The notes under the pieces were generated by a model, which searched no databases, was not told where the DNA came from, and was given only the letters and a program-made list of their open reading frames with translations. Below are positions 39,021 through 47,707 of a stretch of 64,000 bases of DNA, in pieces. The stretch is from contig DATCLS010000062.1 of NCBI GenBank assembly GCA_036563805.1, positions 74,427-138,426 on the forward strand. Reading direction: 5' to 3'. Numbering within the stretch: the first letter of the stretch is position 1; every line of letters begins with the position of its first letter. Source of the stretch: DATCLS01 sp036563805. GTDB taxonomy: Bacteria; Actinomycetota; Acidimicrobiia; Acidimicrobiales; VFJN01. A program made the translations under genes and the position numbers.

Positions 39021-39107
39021 GGCCCTGGTGATCGGGCCGCTGGGACCATGGCAGCGTCGAGGGTTCCGCCCGTGGGCCGCTTCGGCCGTAGCCCCCTCGG
39101 GCTCGGC

Positions 39108-40820
39108 TCAGGCGGGCGCCGGCTGTGGCCCCCGCAGCAGCCGGCCGGGGCGGGCGCCGGTCGCCTCGTCGTCCTCGCGCACGACGACGCCCCGCTTGAC
39201 GGTCGCCGCGTAGCCCCGGGCCCGCTGGACGAGCCGCCGCCCGCCGGCCGGCAGGTCGTAGACCATCCGGGGCGGCTCGATGGCCAGCCGGTCGAGGTCG
39301 ATCACGTTGACGTCGGCCAGGTAGCCGGGGGCGAGCACGCCCCGGTCGTCGAAGCCGTACAGGGCGGCCGTTCGACGGGTCTGGAGGTGGACCGCCTGCT
39401 CCAGCGCCAGCCGCTCGCCACGCACCCGGTCGCGCGCCCAGTGGGTGAGCATGTAGGTGGGCAGGCTGGCGTCGCACAGCAGGCCGCAGTGGGCGCCGCC
39501 GTCGCCGAGGCCGAGCACGGTCCCCGGGGTGACGAGCATCTCGCGCAACGCCTCGAAGTCGCCGTGGGCGTAGCCGAGCAGCGGCAGGTAGAGCAGGGCG
39601 TGCCCGTCGTCCTCGAGCATGAGGTCGTAGGTGACCTCCTGGGGCGAGCGGCCCTCGCGGGCGGCGATGGCGGCGACGCTGCGCTCGGGCGGCGGCTCGT
39701 AGTCCGGCGGGTCGCCGAGCAGGAACAGCTTGTGCCAGGCCGACGTCAGGAACGCGGCCACGCCCTGGAGGTCTGGCTGCTCCCCGAGGATGGCGGCGCG
39801 GACCTCGGGCCGGCGCAGCTGGGCGATGCGCTCGGCGAACGGCAGGTTCGCCAGCGGCTGGTAGGCCCGGTGGAACAGGAACGGGTGCGCCGTCGACTCC
39901 CACCCGAACAGCACGCAGGCGGGGCGACCGGCGACCTGAGGCACGATCCGGGCGCCGTCGGCGTTGGCCTTCTCGGCCAGCTCGATCAGGCGGCGCCAGT
40001 GCTCGGGGCGGATGTCGTCCTGCAGACAGCCGAACGTGACCGGCCGACCGGTCAGCCGCGACACCTCGATCATCCAGGCGAACTCGCCCTCGGGGTCGAA
40101 CATGTCGCTGGCCACCTCGAACACGCCGGTGCCGGTCGCGCCCATCGCCCGGCCGATGCCGACCAGCTCGTCGGCCGACGCGGTGGTGCCCGCCGCCAGC
40201 TCGCCGTCCTTGGCTCGGTGCAGGATCGTCCGGGTGGTCGAGAACCCGACCGCCCCGGCGGCCACGGCCTCCCGCACCAGGGCGCCCATCCGCTCGATCT
40301 CCTCGGGCGTCGCCTCGGCGTTGGCCGCGCCCCGGTCGCCCATCACGTACGCCCGCACCGCGCCGTGGGGCACGAGCGCGCTGACGTCGAGCACGCGGGG
40401 CAGGCGGGCCAGCTCGTCGAGGTACTCGGGGAAGCTCTCCCAGTTCCAGGTCATGCCCTCGGCCAGGGCGGTGCCCGGGATGTCCTCGACGCCCTCCATG
40501 AGCTGGATCAGCCACTCGCGCCGGGCCGGGTCGGCGGGGGCGAAGCCCACGCCGCAGTTCCCCATGACGATGGTCGTGACGCCGTGCCAGCTCGACGGCG
40601 TCACATCGGGGTCCCAGGTGGCCTGGCCGTCGTAGTGGGTGTGGATGTCGACGAACCCGGGCGTGACCAGGCGGCCGTCGGCGTCGATCTCGCGCCGTCC
40701 CCAGCCGCCGACGGTCCCGACGGCGGTGATCCGGTCGCCGTCGATGGCGACGTCGGCGACGCGCGCCGGGCCGCCGGACCCGTCGACCACGGTCCCGCTG
40801 CGGATGACCAGATCGTGCAC
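39108..40820 (-). CDS. N-acyl-D-amino-acid deacylase family amidohydrolase
   Basis: This 570-residue amidohydrolase begins VHDLVIRSGTVVDGSGGPARVADV. It has the metal motif GFVDIHTHYDGQATWDPDVTPSSWHG (His-x-His and Asp, about residues 54-79), the cysteine-containing GNCGVGFAP typical of D-aminoacylases, and LGLGDGGAHCGLLCDA near the C-terminal half. It releases D-amino acids from N-acyl derivatives. GTG 40820 has AGGAGG about 9 bases upstream. An 18-bp palindrome, a likely operator, is 42 bases upstream. D-amino-acid chemistry also links it to the D-carbamoylase. Confidence 0.9.
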   Translation of the reverse strand: MHDLVIRSGTVVDGSGGPARVADVAIDGDRITAVGTVGGWGRREIDADGRLVTPGFVDIHTHYDGQATWDPDVTPSSWHGVTTIVMGNCGVGFAPADPARREWLIQLMEGVEDIPGTALAEGMTWNWESFPEYLDELARLPRVLDVSALVPHGAVRAYVMGDRGAANAEATPEEIERMGALVREAVAAGAVGFSTTRTILHRAKDGELAAGTTASADELVGIGRAMGATGTGVFEVASDMFDPEGEFAWMIEVSRLTGRPVTFGCLQDDIRPEHWRRLIELAEKANADGARIVPQVAGRPACVLFGWESTAHPFLFHRAYQPLANLPFAERIAQLRRPEVRAAILGEQPDLQGVAAFLTSAWHKLFLLGDPPDYEPPPERSVAAIAAREGRSPQEVTYDLMLEDDGHALLYLPLLGYAHGDFEALREMLVTPGTVLGLGDGGAHCGLLCDASLPTYMLTHWARDRVRGERLALEQAVHLQTRRTAALYGFDDRGVLAPGYLADVNVIDLDRLAIEPPRMVYDLPAGGRRLVQRARGYAATVKRGVVVREDDEATGARPGRLLRGPQPAPA

Positions 40821-40862
40821 CGGACTCCCCCTCCTCGCCCGTGTCCCCCAGCAGACCACCGA

Positions 40863-40880
40863 CTTGACCCGCCGGTCAAG
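40863..40880. promoter_or_regulatory. Palindrome upstream of the D-aminoacylase gene, candidate TetR-type operator
   Basis: CTTGACCCGCCGGTCAAG has perfect 7-bp arms around a 4-base centre. Read leftward it also supplies TTGACC, a near-consensus -35 hexamer. The layout is typical of TetR-family repressor sites. No regulator gene is adjacent. Confidence 0.5.
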
Positions 40881-40930
40881 AGGCGGCCGGCCCGGGCCTC
40901 ACCCGGCCCACCGGGCCCCACGCCCGAGCC

Positions 40931-41185
40931 TCACCCGGCGCGGCGGGCGAGGCGGCGGAGCGGGGGCTCGGTGCGCGGGGGCTGCTTGCGGGGCGGCAGC
41001 TCGGCCAGCAGGTCGGCCGTGGCGGCTGCAACCCGCCGCACCGCCCGCTCGAACGCCTCCTCGGTCCTGGCCGAGGTCGACGTGACGCCGCTGACCTTCC
41101 GCACGTACTGGCGGGCGCCCGCCTCGATCTCCTCGGGGGTGGCCGGCGGCTCCAGGCCCCGGAGCGTCGTGATGTTGCGGCACAT
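40931..41185 (-). CDS. DUF2277 family protein
   Basis: This 84-residue protein begins MCRNITTLRGLEPPATPEEI and has the family-defining QYVRKVSGV and AFERAVRRVAAATADLL. It is widespread in Actinobacteria and some Proteobacteria, without known function. Helical throughout, no signal. TAGACC stands 8 bases before the ATG, so translation may be leaderless. It is divergent from the acylase homologue. Confidence 0.88.
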   Translation of the reverse strand: MCRNITTLRGLEPPATPEEIEAGARQYVRKVSGVTSTSARTEEAFERAVRRVAAATADLLAELPPRKQPPRTEPPLRRLARRAG

Positions 41186-41273
41186 ACCCCTGGGTCTACC
41201 AAGGCGGGGCGGCGATGGGGCCGGAGCGGGCCGCCGGGGTGGCCCCGCATGGACGGCCGGGCGATCGACCTTG

Positions 41274-41329
41274 CCACGAATCGTGGAGATGACACTCCTT
41301 TTCGTGCCTTTCCGCCGCCCGACTAGCGT
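41274..41329 (+). promoter_or_regulatory. Palindrome and promoter-like elements before the acylase homologue
   Basis: CCACGAATCGTGG (41274-41286) is a perfect 6-bp inverted repeat with a 1-base centre. Downstream, TTCGTG (41301-41306) and TAGCGT (41324-41329) are 17 bases apart and could be -35 and -10 elements for the gene at 41365. That gene also has a GAGGAG ribosome-binding site. Confidence 0.35.
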
Positions 41330-41364
41330 TCTGCGTAGCTGGAGAACCACGCAGAGGAGTTTCT

Positions 41365-44223
41365 GTGCCCACTGTCGCGAGCGCGCGGGGACGCGCCCGC
41401 CGGACCCTCGTCGCCGCCGTCGCCGTGGCCCTCGCGGTGTCGGCCGCGGGTGCCACCGCCTGCTCCCGGCGCGACGCCGACGCCGCCGGCGAGGTGGTCG
41501 GCGACGGCGACGCGTACGAGGCGACGATCCGGCGCACCGCCGACGGCGTGCCCCACATCACCGGCGCCACGCTGGCCGACGTGTCGTTCGGGCAGGGGTG
41601 GGCGAACGCCCAGGACCGCACGTGCGACGTCGCCGACCAGGTCATGAAGATCAACGGCGACCGGGCGCTGTGGCTGGGGCCGGGCGAGGACGGCGCCAAC
41701 CTGGCCTCCGACTTCGCGTGGCGGGCCATCGGCATCGTCGACCGGGCGGCCGAGGACTGGCCCACCGCCTCCCCGGACGTCATCGAGCTCGTCACCGGCT
41801 ACACCGCTGGGTGGAACGCCCACCTCGAGCACGTCGGGGCGGAGGGCGTGCGGGGCTGGTGCGCCGGCGCCGACTGGCTCCGGCCCGTGTACCCGGTCGA
41901 GGTCTACGCCTACGCCCGGGCGGTCGCACTGGAGGCCAGCAGCGGCCGGCTGCTCGATGCCCTCGCCGCCGCCCGGCCGCCGGGCGCGCCGGCCGACCGG
42001 GTCGTCGACAACCCGCCGACGCCGGCGGCGGGCCTGCCGCCCACGCCGATCCCGGACCTGACGGCCGACCCGGCCGACACCCGAACCGCCGATGACCGGA
42101 CCGCCGACACCCGAACCGCCGGCGACCCGACGGGCGGCGAGCCGCCCGATGTCCCGGCCGAGGACGCGCCGCCCGTCGCCCTGGCGGAGGGCGATCCCGC
42201 CGGCGGCGAGCCCGCAGGGACCGGCCCACCGGCCGACGGCGCCGCCGGCGCCGACGCCCCGGGCGCCCCCACCGGCGATGGGCCTGCCGGGGCGCCCGAC
42301 GGCGGCCTCCCCGACCCGGGGGTGGCGGGCGGCTGGGCGGTCGGGCGCGAGCGCTCGGCCTCGGGCGGCGGGCTCCTGCTCGCCGACCCGGCGCTGGGCT
42401 GGGAGGGCGAGCACCGGCTGTGGGAGGTCCACCTCACCGTGCCCGGCGAGCTCGACGTGTACGGCGCCCAGCTCTCGGGCCTCCCGGGCGTCCTTATCGG
42501 GTTCAACACCGACGTGGCCTGGACCCAGGTCCCGTCCCCCGGCCACCGGGGCACCGCCTACCGCCTCGACCTCGTCCCCGGCGAGCCGACCGCCTACCGC
42601 TACGGCGACGGCGTCCGCCGCATGGAGGCCACCGACGTCACCGTCGACGTCCTCGACGACGACGGGTCGATCGACCAGGTGACCCGCCCGCTGTGGTCCA
42701 CCCACTATGGCCCGGTCGTGGAGCTGCCCGACGCCGGCCTGGCCTGGACCGAGGCCACCGCCGTCGCCTACCGCGACGCCAACCTGGACGACGACGAGCT
42801 GCTCGACCAGTACCTGGCCCTGGCCCGGGCCGGGAGCCTCGACGACGTGCAGGACGCCCACCGCGCCATCGGCGGGGTGCCGTACTTCGCGACGGTGGCC
42901 ACCGACCGCTCGGGCCGGACCTGGTACGCGGACACGTCGGCCACGCCCAACCTGTCCCGGGCCGCCCTCGACGCCTACGCGGCCAGCGTGGCCGCCGACC
43001 CCCAGGTGGGCCGGGCCGCCCGTCACGGGTTCGTGCTGCTCGACGGATCGGAGCCAGCCTTCGAGTGGGTCGACGCCGACGGGGCTCGCGACCCGGGCCT
43101 GGTGCCGCTGGCCCAGCTGCCCCGCATCGAGCGGGACGACTACGTGTTCAGCGCCGGCGACTCGTTCTGGCTGCCGCACGCCGAGGCCACGATCGCCGGG
43201 CCCTACTCGCCCCTGGTCGGCGACCAGGCGACGCCCCGGTCGCCCCGCACCCGCTGGGTGGCCACGCTGCTGGCCGACACGTCGGCCGACGGCCCGGCCG
43301 GCGAGGACGGCCGGTTCAGCCTGGACGAGCTGGCCACCGCCGCCCTCGACGACCGGGGCTTCACGGCGCAGGCCCTGCTCGACGCCGTGGTCGACCGGTG
43401 CGACGGGGCCCCGCAGGTGTTCCTGCCGGTGCTGCCCGGCGACGGGGGGACCCCCGACCTGCCCCCGGCCGGCGTCTACGTCGGCGCCGCGTGCGCGGTG
43501 CTGGCCGACTGGGACGGCCGTTACGCCCTCGACCGGGCCGGGCCCCCGCTGTGGCGGGAGCTCGTGCACCAGCTCGGCCTCGCCGACCTCGGGGTCCCCG
43601 GGCCGACCGGGGCCACCCCGTCCGACGGCGGGGGCGCGACCGGGCGCGGTCCGCAGTGGGCCCGACCCTTCGACCCCCGCGACCCGGTGGCCACCCCGGC
43701 CGGGCTGGCCCCGGCGCCCGCCCACGGCCGCGACCCCGTGCTCGACGCCCTGGCCCGCGCCGTGCAGATCCTCGACCGCTCGGGCCTGCCGGTGGACGCC
43801 ACGCTCGAGGACCTCCAGTTCGCCCAGCGGGGCGACGAGAGCGTCCCCGTGCCGGGCGGCGACGCGGCCGACGGCACCGCGATCGCCGTGGGCGGCGGGG
43901 GCGAGGCGTCGATCCTCGACCCGGCGCTGGCCGTCGTCCGCGACCAGCGGGAACCGGTGGCGGCCGGCTCGCCGCTCGCCCGCTACGGCGAGGCGGTCGG
44001 CTACCTGGTCGACGCCGGCTCGTCGTGGCTGATGGCCGTGGAGCTGACCGACGACGGGCCCCGGGCCCGGACGCTGTCGCCCTATCCGCAGACCGAGGAC
44101 CGCCGGAGCGAGGCCTACACCGAGGCCACCCAGCGCTACGCGGCCCGGGAGTGGCGGGACGTCGCCTTCGCCGGCGACGACGTGGCCGAGCGCACGGTCC
44201 GCACGACGACGGTGCGGGGCTGA
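41365..44223 (+). CDS. Penicillin acylase (Ntn-hydrolase) family protein lacking the usual nucleophile
   Basis: This 952-residue exported protein begins with a signal peptide ending at ATAC, a weak lipobox. The alpha region includes TIRRTADGVPHITGATLADV and FGQGWANAQDRT. Where the beta chain should begin with Ser-Asn-x-Trp after autocleavage, the sequence is VAGGWAVGRERSASGGGLLL, with A321 in place of the catalytic Ser. About 100 residues of Pro/Ala/Asp-rich linker precede it (about 215-318). The rest is family-like (LWEVHLTVPGELDVYGAQLS and LPGVLIGFNTDVAWTQ). It could be inactive, use another nucleophile, or act as a binding protein. Confidence 0.83.
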   Translation: MPTVASARGRARRTLVAAVAVALAVSAAGATACSRRDADAAGEVVGDGDAYEATIRRTADGVPHITGATLADVSFGQGWANAQDRTCDVADQVMKINGDRALWLGPGEDGANLASDFAWRAIGIVDRAAEDWPTASPDVIELVTGYTAGWNAHLEHVGAEGVRGWCAGADWLRPVYPVEVYAYARAVALEASSGRLLDALAAARPPGAPADRVVDNPPTPAAGLPPTPIPDLTADPADTRTADDRTADTRTAGDPTGGEPPDVPAEDAPPVALAEGDPAGGEPAGTGPPADGAAGADAPGAPTGDGPAGAPDGGLPDPGVAGGWAVGRERSASGGGLLLADPALGWEGEHRLWEVHLTVPGELDVYGAQLSGLPGVLIGFNTDVAWTQVPSPGHRGTAYRLDLVPGEPTAYRYGDGVRRMEATDVTVDVLDDDGSIDQVTRPLWSTHYGPVVELPDAGLAWTEATAVAYRDANLDDDELLDQYLALARAGSLDDVQDAHRAIGGVPYFATVATDRSGRTWYADTSATPNLSRAALDAYAASVAADPQVGRAARHGFVLLDGSEPAFEWVDADGARDPGLVPLAQLPRIERDDYVFSAGDSFWLPHAEATIAGPYSPLVGDQATPRSPRTRWVATLLADTSADGPAGEDGRFSLDELATAALDDRGFTAQALLDAVVDRCDGAPQVFLPVLPGDGGTPDLPPAGVYVGAACAVLADWDGRYALDRAGPPLWRELVHQLGLADLGVPGPTGATPSDGGGATGRGPQWARPFDPRDPVATPAGLAPAPAHGRDPVLDALARAVQILDRSGLPVDATLEDLQFAQRGDESVPVPGGDAADGTAIAVGGGGEASILDPALAVVRDQREPVAAGSPLARYGEAVGYLVDAGSSWLMAVELTDDGPRARTLSPYPQTEDRRSEAYTEATQRYAAREWRDVAFAGDDVAERTVRTTTVRG

Positions 44224-44283
44224 ACGGGCGCGTCCTCGGCCGGAGTCGCCGGCGGGCGGCCCTGCTCAGGCATCGGGCCCGGC

Positions 44284-45141
44284 TCAGGCCGCCGGCTCGT
44301 CGGCGAGGCCGCCGCCCACCAGCACCGGGAACTGGCGCTCGGGGTGGTCGCACGGCACGCGCTCGATGGGCGGGCCCGCGTCGGGGTCGCCCTTCAGGCG
44401 CACCGCCCCGTCGGGCGCGTACTGGACGATGTAGGCCTTGCGCACGGCGTCGGTCAGGTTGGGCCCGGTCAGGTGCGGGGTGAGCGACGAGAACACGACC
44501 GCCCCGCCGGCCGGCACGGGCGCGGCCACGGCCTCGGCGCCCTCCGGCGGCTCGGCGAAGCACTCCCACCCGAGCGGGTCGACGAAGTGGTGGCGGATCG
44601 TGCCCCGCCGGTGCAGCCCGGGCACGACCTGGGGGCAGCCGTTGTCGACCGTGGCGTCGGTGAGCGCCAGCCAGATCGTCAGGTACTGCTGGGGCTCGAC
44701 GTAGGCGTACCCGTTGTCCTGATGCCAGGGGAAGCGGCGGGGCTTCTCGGGCTTCTTGTAGACGGCCTGGTCCCAGTACAGGCGGACGTCAGGCCCGAGC
44801 AGGTCGCCGGCCACCCCGGCGAGGGTGGGGTGGCGCACCAGGTCGCGCAGGATCGCCGACTTGGCCACCAGGTGCACGCTGAACGTGATCGCCCCGGTCT
44901 CAGCGATCGACTTGCGACCACCCTCGACGCTCCGCAGGTAGGCGTCGGTCTCGGCCTCGAACCGGTCGATCTCGTCACGGGCCGCGGCCAGCAGGTCGAG
45001 GGGCACGAGGTCGGGCACCACCACGTAGCCGTGCTCCTCGTAGTGGGCCACCTGCTCGGGGGTCAACACCCGGAACGGGCCGGTGCGGTCGACCCAGGTG
45101 AACTGCTCGTTCCAGGGGTGCGGAGCGGGCTGCCCGGCCAT
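44284..45141 (-). CDS. Phytanoyl-CoA dioxygenase (PhyH) family oxygenase
   Basis: This 285-residue Fe(II)/2-oxoglutarate oxygenase has FPWHQDNGYAYVEPQQYLTIW (His-x-Asp iron ligands) and HLTGPN (distal His), plus VRKAYIVQYAPDG with the 2-oxoglutarate-binding Arg. It hydroxylates a small molecule, with substrate unknown. The second ATG (45141) is preferred: TAAGGT (45150-45155, minus strand) is 8 bases before it and only 2 before ATG 45147. It converges with the acylase homologue. Confidence 0.87.
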   Translation of the reverse strand: MAGQPAPHPWNEQFTWVDRTGPFRVLTPEQVAHYEEHGYVVVPDLVPLDLLAAARDEIDRFEAETDAYLRSVEGGRKSIAETGAITFSVHLVAKSAILRDLVRHPTLAGVAGDLLGPDVRLYWDQAVYKKPEKPRRFPWHQDNGYAYVEPQQYLTIWLALTDATVDNGCPQVVPGLHRRGTIRHHFVDPLGWECFAEPPEGAEAVAAPVPAGGAVVFSSLTPHLTGPNLTDAVRKAYIVQYAPDGAVRLKGDPDAGPPIERVPCDHPERQFPVLVGGGLADEPAA

Positions 45142-45236
45142 GGCCATTGACCTTATCGGACGCTAAGGAACGACCGCGACGGACGGCCACGGCGTGGGCG
45201 ACCGCTGGGGCCGCCCACGCCGGCCGCTGGGATCTA

Positions 45237-46583
45237 CTAGCTCCCCCGGGCGGTCTCGGCCTCGCCGCCGCCGCCGAACGGCCCCTCGCCGACGTCGGCG
45301 TTGGGGTCGCCGTGGGCGTGGTCGCACAACCGCTCCTCACCCTCGGGGATCTGGCCGCCGCCGACGCCCTCGAGGGCGGCGAACGGCCCGCACGGGTGGG
45401 CGGTGATCCACACGTGCACCATCGGCGCGTTGTTGCGGCTCAACCGGAACGTGTCACCGGGGCACTCGGCGGGGGGATCGGCCACCGCCGCCACCCGCCA
45501 GGCGAACGGCTCGCCCGTGTAGCAGAGGTTGTTGTGGATGTGCCACTGGATGAGCTCGCCGCCGACGTCGGGCGTCGTCTCCAGCGTGTCGGTGGACCGC
45601 AGGATGAACATGGCGGCCACCAGCGTGCGCTCCTGGGGCCCGTCGACCCGGTACACCAGCGACTCCGGGTGGTCGGGGTCGAGGATGTACTCGTCGTCGA
45701 TCATCCGCCAGTTGACGTAGTGCTCGACCCCGGTGCCGGCGTCGCCGATCGAGCGGTAGCCCCGCTCGTACGCCGTCTCGGTGTCGGCGAACTGGGGCAG
45801 CCGCTGGATGGTGCGGGTGACCAGCTCCTCGGCCTCGGCCTGCTCCTCGGGCGAGACGCCGGGGACGCCGCTCAGGTCGACCGGCAGGGTGCCGTCGTAG
45901 GGCCGGGGCGGCACGACGGCCGCCTGGTGGTCGCCGTGGCCGCCCTCGCCGTGGCCGTGGCCCCCGCCGCCGTGACCGTGCCCGGCGGCCGCCACCATGC
46001 CGGGGACGACGAGCCCGACCGTCGCCAGGAGGGTGACGCCGAGCAGCACCGGTTGAGGGCGCCGGGCCCAGTCGAACCGCCCCACCAGCGACGCCAGCGC
46101 GGCGACGATGGCGACCGCCGCCAGGGCGGCGGCGAGGCCGTCGGCGAACTGGACCGGCTCGCTCTCCTCCAGGCCGTCGACGAACCCGATGCCGCTCGTG
46201 CGCGCCAGCACCCAGCCGCCGAGGGCGACCGCGTTGCCGGCCGCCCCCAGGAGGGCGACGAGCCGGTGCGACCGCACGAAGGCCAGCGCGCCCCAGCCGA
46301 TCTGGAACAGCGCCAGCACGGCGAACGCGTACATGGCCTGCCGGTGCTCGTTGTGGGAGCCCACCGCCGTGGCGTGGACCACGCCGGCGCCGATCGAGGC
46401 CAGGGCCCCGACGGCCAGGACGCTCGACGTCGAGCTCGAGCCCGTGGCCGGCGAGGTCGGGGGGCTCGGGGCGGCCGCGGCGTGGGCGGCGCTCGGCGCG
46501 CTCGACGTGACCTCCGCGGGCTCGGGCGTCTCGGCTCCCCCTCCGGCGTCAACCGCTTCTGCGTCTTGCGTGACTTCCGTCAA
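45237..46583 (-). CDS. Membrane protein with His-rich loop and C-terminal extracytoplasmic domain
   Basis: This 448-residue protein starts at TTG 46583, which has GGAGG 7 bases upstream. Residues 1-50 or so are acidic and low-complexity. Four or five membrane segments follow (about 55-215). Next comes a His/Gly-rich stretch (HGHGGGGHGHGEGGHGDH, about residues 225-242) able to bind metal. The C-terminal domain of about 200 residues contains YVNWRMIDDEYILDPDHPES, LIQWHIHNNLCYTG and APMVHVWITAHPCGPF. Its function is unknown. It follows a Fur-type regulator on the same strand, so a role in zinc, iron or copper handling is plausible. Confidence 0.72.
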   Translation of the reverse strand: MTEVTQDAEAVDAGGGAETPEPAEVTSSAPSAAHAAAAPSPPTSPATGSSSTSSVLAVGALASIGAGVVHATAVGSHNEHRQAMYAFAVLALFQIGWGALAFVRSHRLVALLGAAGNAVALGGWVLARTSGIGFVDGLEESEPVQFADGLAAALAAVAIVAALASLVGRFDWARRPQPVLLGVTLLATVGLVVPGMVAAAGHGHGGGGHGHGEGGHGDHQAAVVPPRPYDGTLPVDLSGVPGVSPEEQAEAEELVTRTIQRLPQFADTETAYERGYRSIGDAGTGVEHYVNWRMIDDEYILDPDHPESLVYRVDGPQERTLVAAMFILRSTDTLETTPDVGGELIQWHIHNNLCYTGEPFAWRVAAVADPPAECPGDTFRLSRNNAPMVHVWITAHPCGPFAALEGVGGGQIPEGEERLCDHAHGDPNADVGEGPFGGGGEAETARGS

Positions 46584-46641
46584 CGTACGTCCTCCCCCCG
46601 GCCCGCCAACCGTCAGTAACTTAACGTACCAACGCCCGCGG

Positions 46642-46673
46642 TTTTGCATGCCTTGCGCAAAATCTCGCGCAAG
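46642..46673. promoter_or_regulatory. Overlapping inverted repeats between fur-like gene and His-rich membrane gene
   Basis: TTTTGC (46642-46647) pairs with GCAAAA (46657-46662). CTTGCGC (46652-46658) pairs with GCGCAAG (46667-46673). They are AT-rich against the background and lie 59-90 bases upstream of TTG 46583. They may be a metal-regulator site or a weak terminator of the upstream gene. Confidence 0.4.
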
Positions 46674-46716
46674 TCGGGCGGTTCCGCCAGGGGTGACGTG
46701 CGGGTCGACGTGCGGG

Positions 46717-47169
46717 TCAGCCGGCCAGGCAGTCGGCGCACCGGCCGCGGAACACGACCTCGACGCCGTCGACCTTCATCCCGTGGCGCTGGGCGGGCGG
46801 GAGGTCGAGGGCGTCGACCCCCTGCGGCTCGACGTCGAAGATGCGCCCGCAGGAGCGGCACACCAGGTGGTGATGGTCGGGCCCCGTCTTGGGGTCGTAG
46901 CGGGCGCTGCTGTCGGAGAGCCGCAGCTCGCTGATCTCCCCCAGCTGCACCAGCTCGTTGAGCGTGTTGTAGACCGTGGCCAGGCTCACCTCGGGGACGA
47001 CCTCGCGGGCGATGGCGTGCACCTGGTCGGCGGTGCGGTGGACGTGGTCGCCCTCGAGCGCGGCCACCACCGCCCGCCGCTGGGGCGTGACGCGCCAGCC
47101 GCGCGCCCGCAGGCGGTCGAGCAGGGCAGTGTCGCCGGACGGGGACGCTTCGGAACTCATCTCGTCCAT
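46717..47169 (-). CDS. Fur-family metal-responsive repressor
   Basis: This 150-residue protein has the Fur winged helix (RARGWRVTPQRRAVVAAL and VSLATVYNTLNELVQLG, about residues 20-75). The dimer/metal domain follows with HHHLVCRSCGRIFDV and a C-terminal CADC (two Cys-x-x-Cys zinc sites). It could be Fur, Zur or a PerR type, which the sequence alone does not settle. ATG 47169 stands just after TAACGT; ATG 47160 is an alternative. The downstream His-rich membrane protein is a likely target. Confidence 0.9.
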   Translation of the reverse strand: MDEMSSEASPSGDTALLDRLRARGWRVTPQRRAVVAALEGDHVHRTADQVHAIAREVVPEVSLATVYNTLNELVQLGEISELRLSDSSARYDPKTGPDHHHLVCRSCGRIFDVEPQGVDALDLPPAQRHGMKVDGVEVVFRGRCADCLAG

Positions 47170-47248
47170 CGACGTTATCGGCTCGCGTGCGTTCCTTGGC
47201 AGGTCGCGGCCGGTCTCGGCCGGTACCGGGGGCTCGGTGCGGGCCGGG

Positions 47249-47707
47249 TCAGCCCGCCGGGAACCCCGGGCCCGGGCGGGCCCGGACGTCCGCCAGCTCC
47301 AAGGGCTCGCCGCAGTGCGAGCACACGACCTCGGCGTGCATCTCGTGGCCGCAGGTGCGGTGGTGCAGTCGGATCGGGGGGCCGGCCTCGTCGGCCAGCC
47401 ACCGGTCGCCCCACCGCATCATCGCGATGAGCACCGGGAAGAAGTCGCGCCCTTTCTCGGTGAGCACGTACTCATGGCGGACCGGGCGGTCCTGGTAGGG
47501 GACGCGCTCGAGCATCCCCTCGGCGACCAGGCGGTTGAGGCGCTCGGTCAGGATGTTGCGCCCGATGTTGAGGTTGCGCTGGAAGTCGTCGAAGCGCCGG
47601 ATGCCGTAGTAGGCGTCGCGCAGCACGAGGGGCGTCCACCAGTCGCCCAGGAGGTCGACGGTGCGGGCCACGGAGCACGGCCAGTCGGCGAAGCGCGTCC
47701 GCTTCAT
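47249..47707 (-). CDS. HxlR-family transcriptional regulator
   Basis: This 152-residue winged-helix protein begins MKRTRFADWPCSVARTVDLLG with the conserved redox-type Cys of HxlR proteins. It continues with GDWWTPLVLRDAYYGIRRFDDFQ and NILTERLNRLVAEGML. A C-terminal extension carries HRTCGHEMHAEVVCSHCGE, a zinc-ribbon-like Cys/His set. The ATG overlaps the thioesterase stop (ATGA). It probably controls its own operon through the TCAGTT-N4-AACTGA palindrome at 48639. Confidence 0.88.
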   Translation of the reverse strand: MKRTRFADWPCSVARTVDLLGDWWTPLVLRDAYYGIRRFDDFQRNLNIGRNILTERLNRLVAEGMLERVPYQDRPVRHEYVLTEKGRDFFPVLIAMMRWGDRWLADEAGPPIRLHHRTCGHEMHAEVVCSHCGEPLELADVRARPGPGFPAG

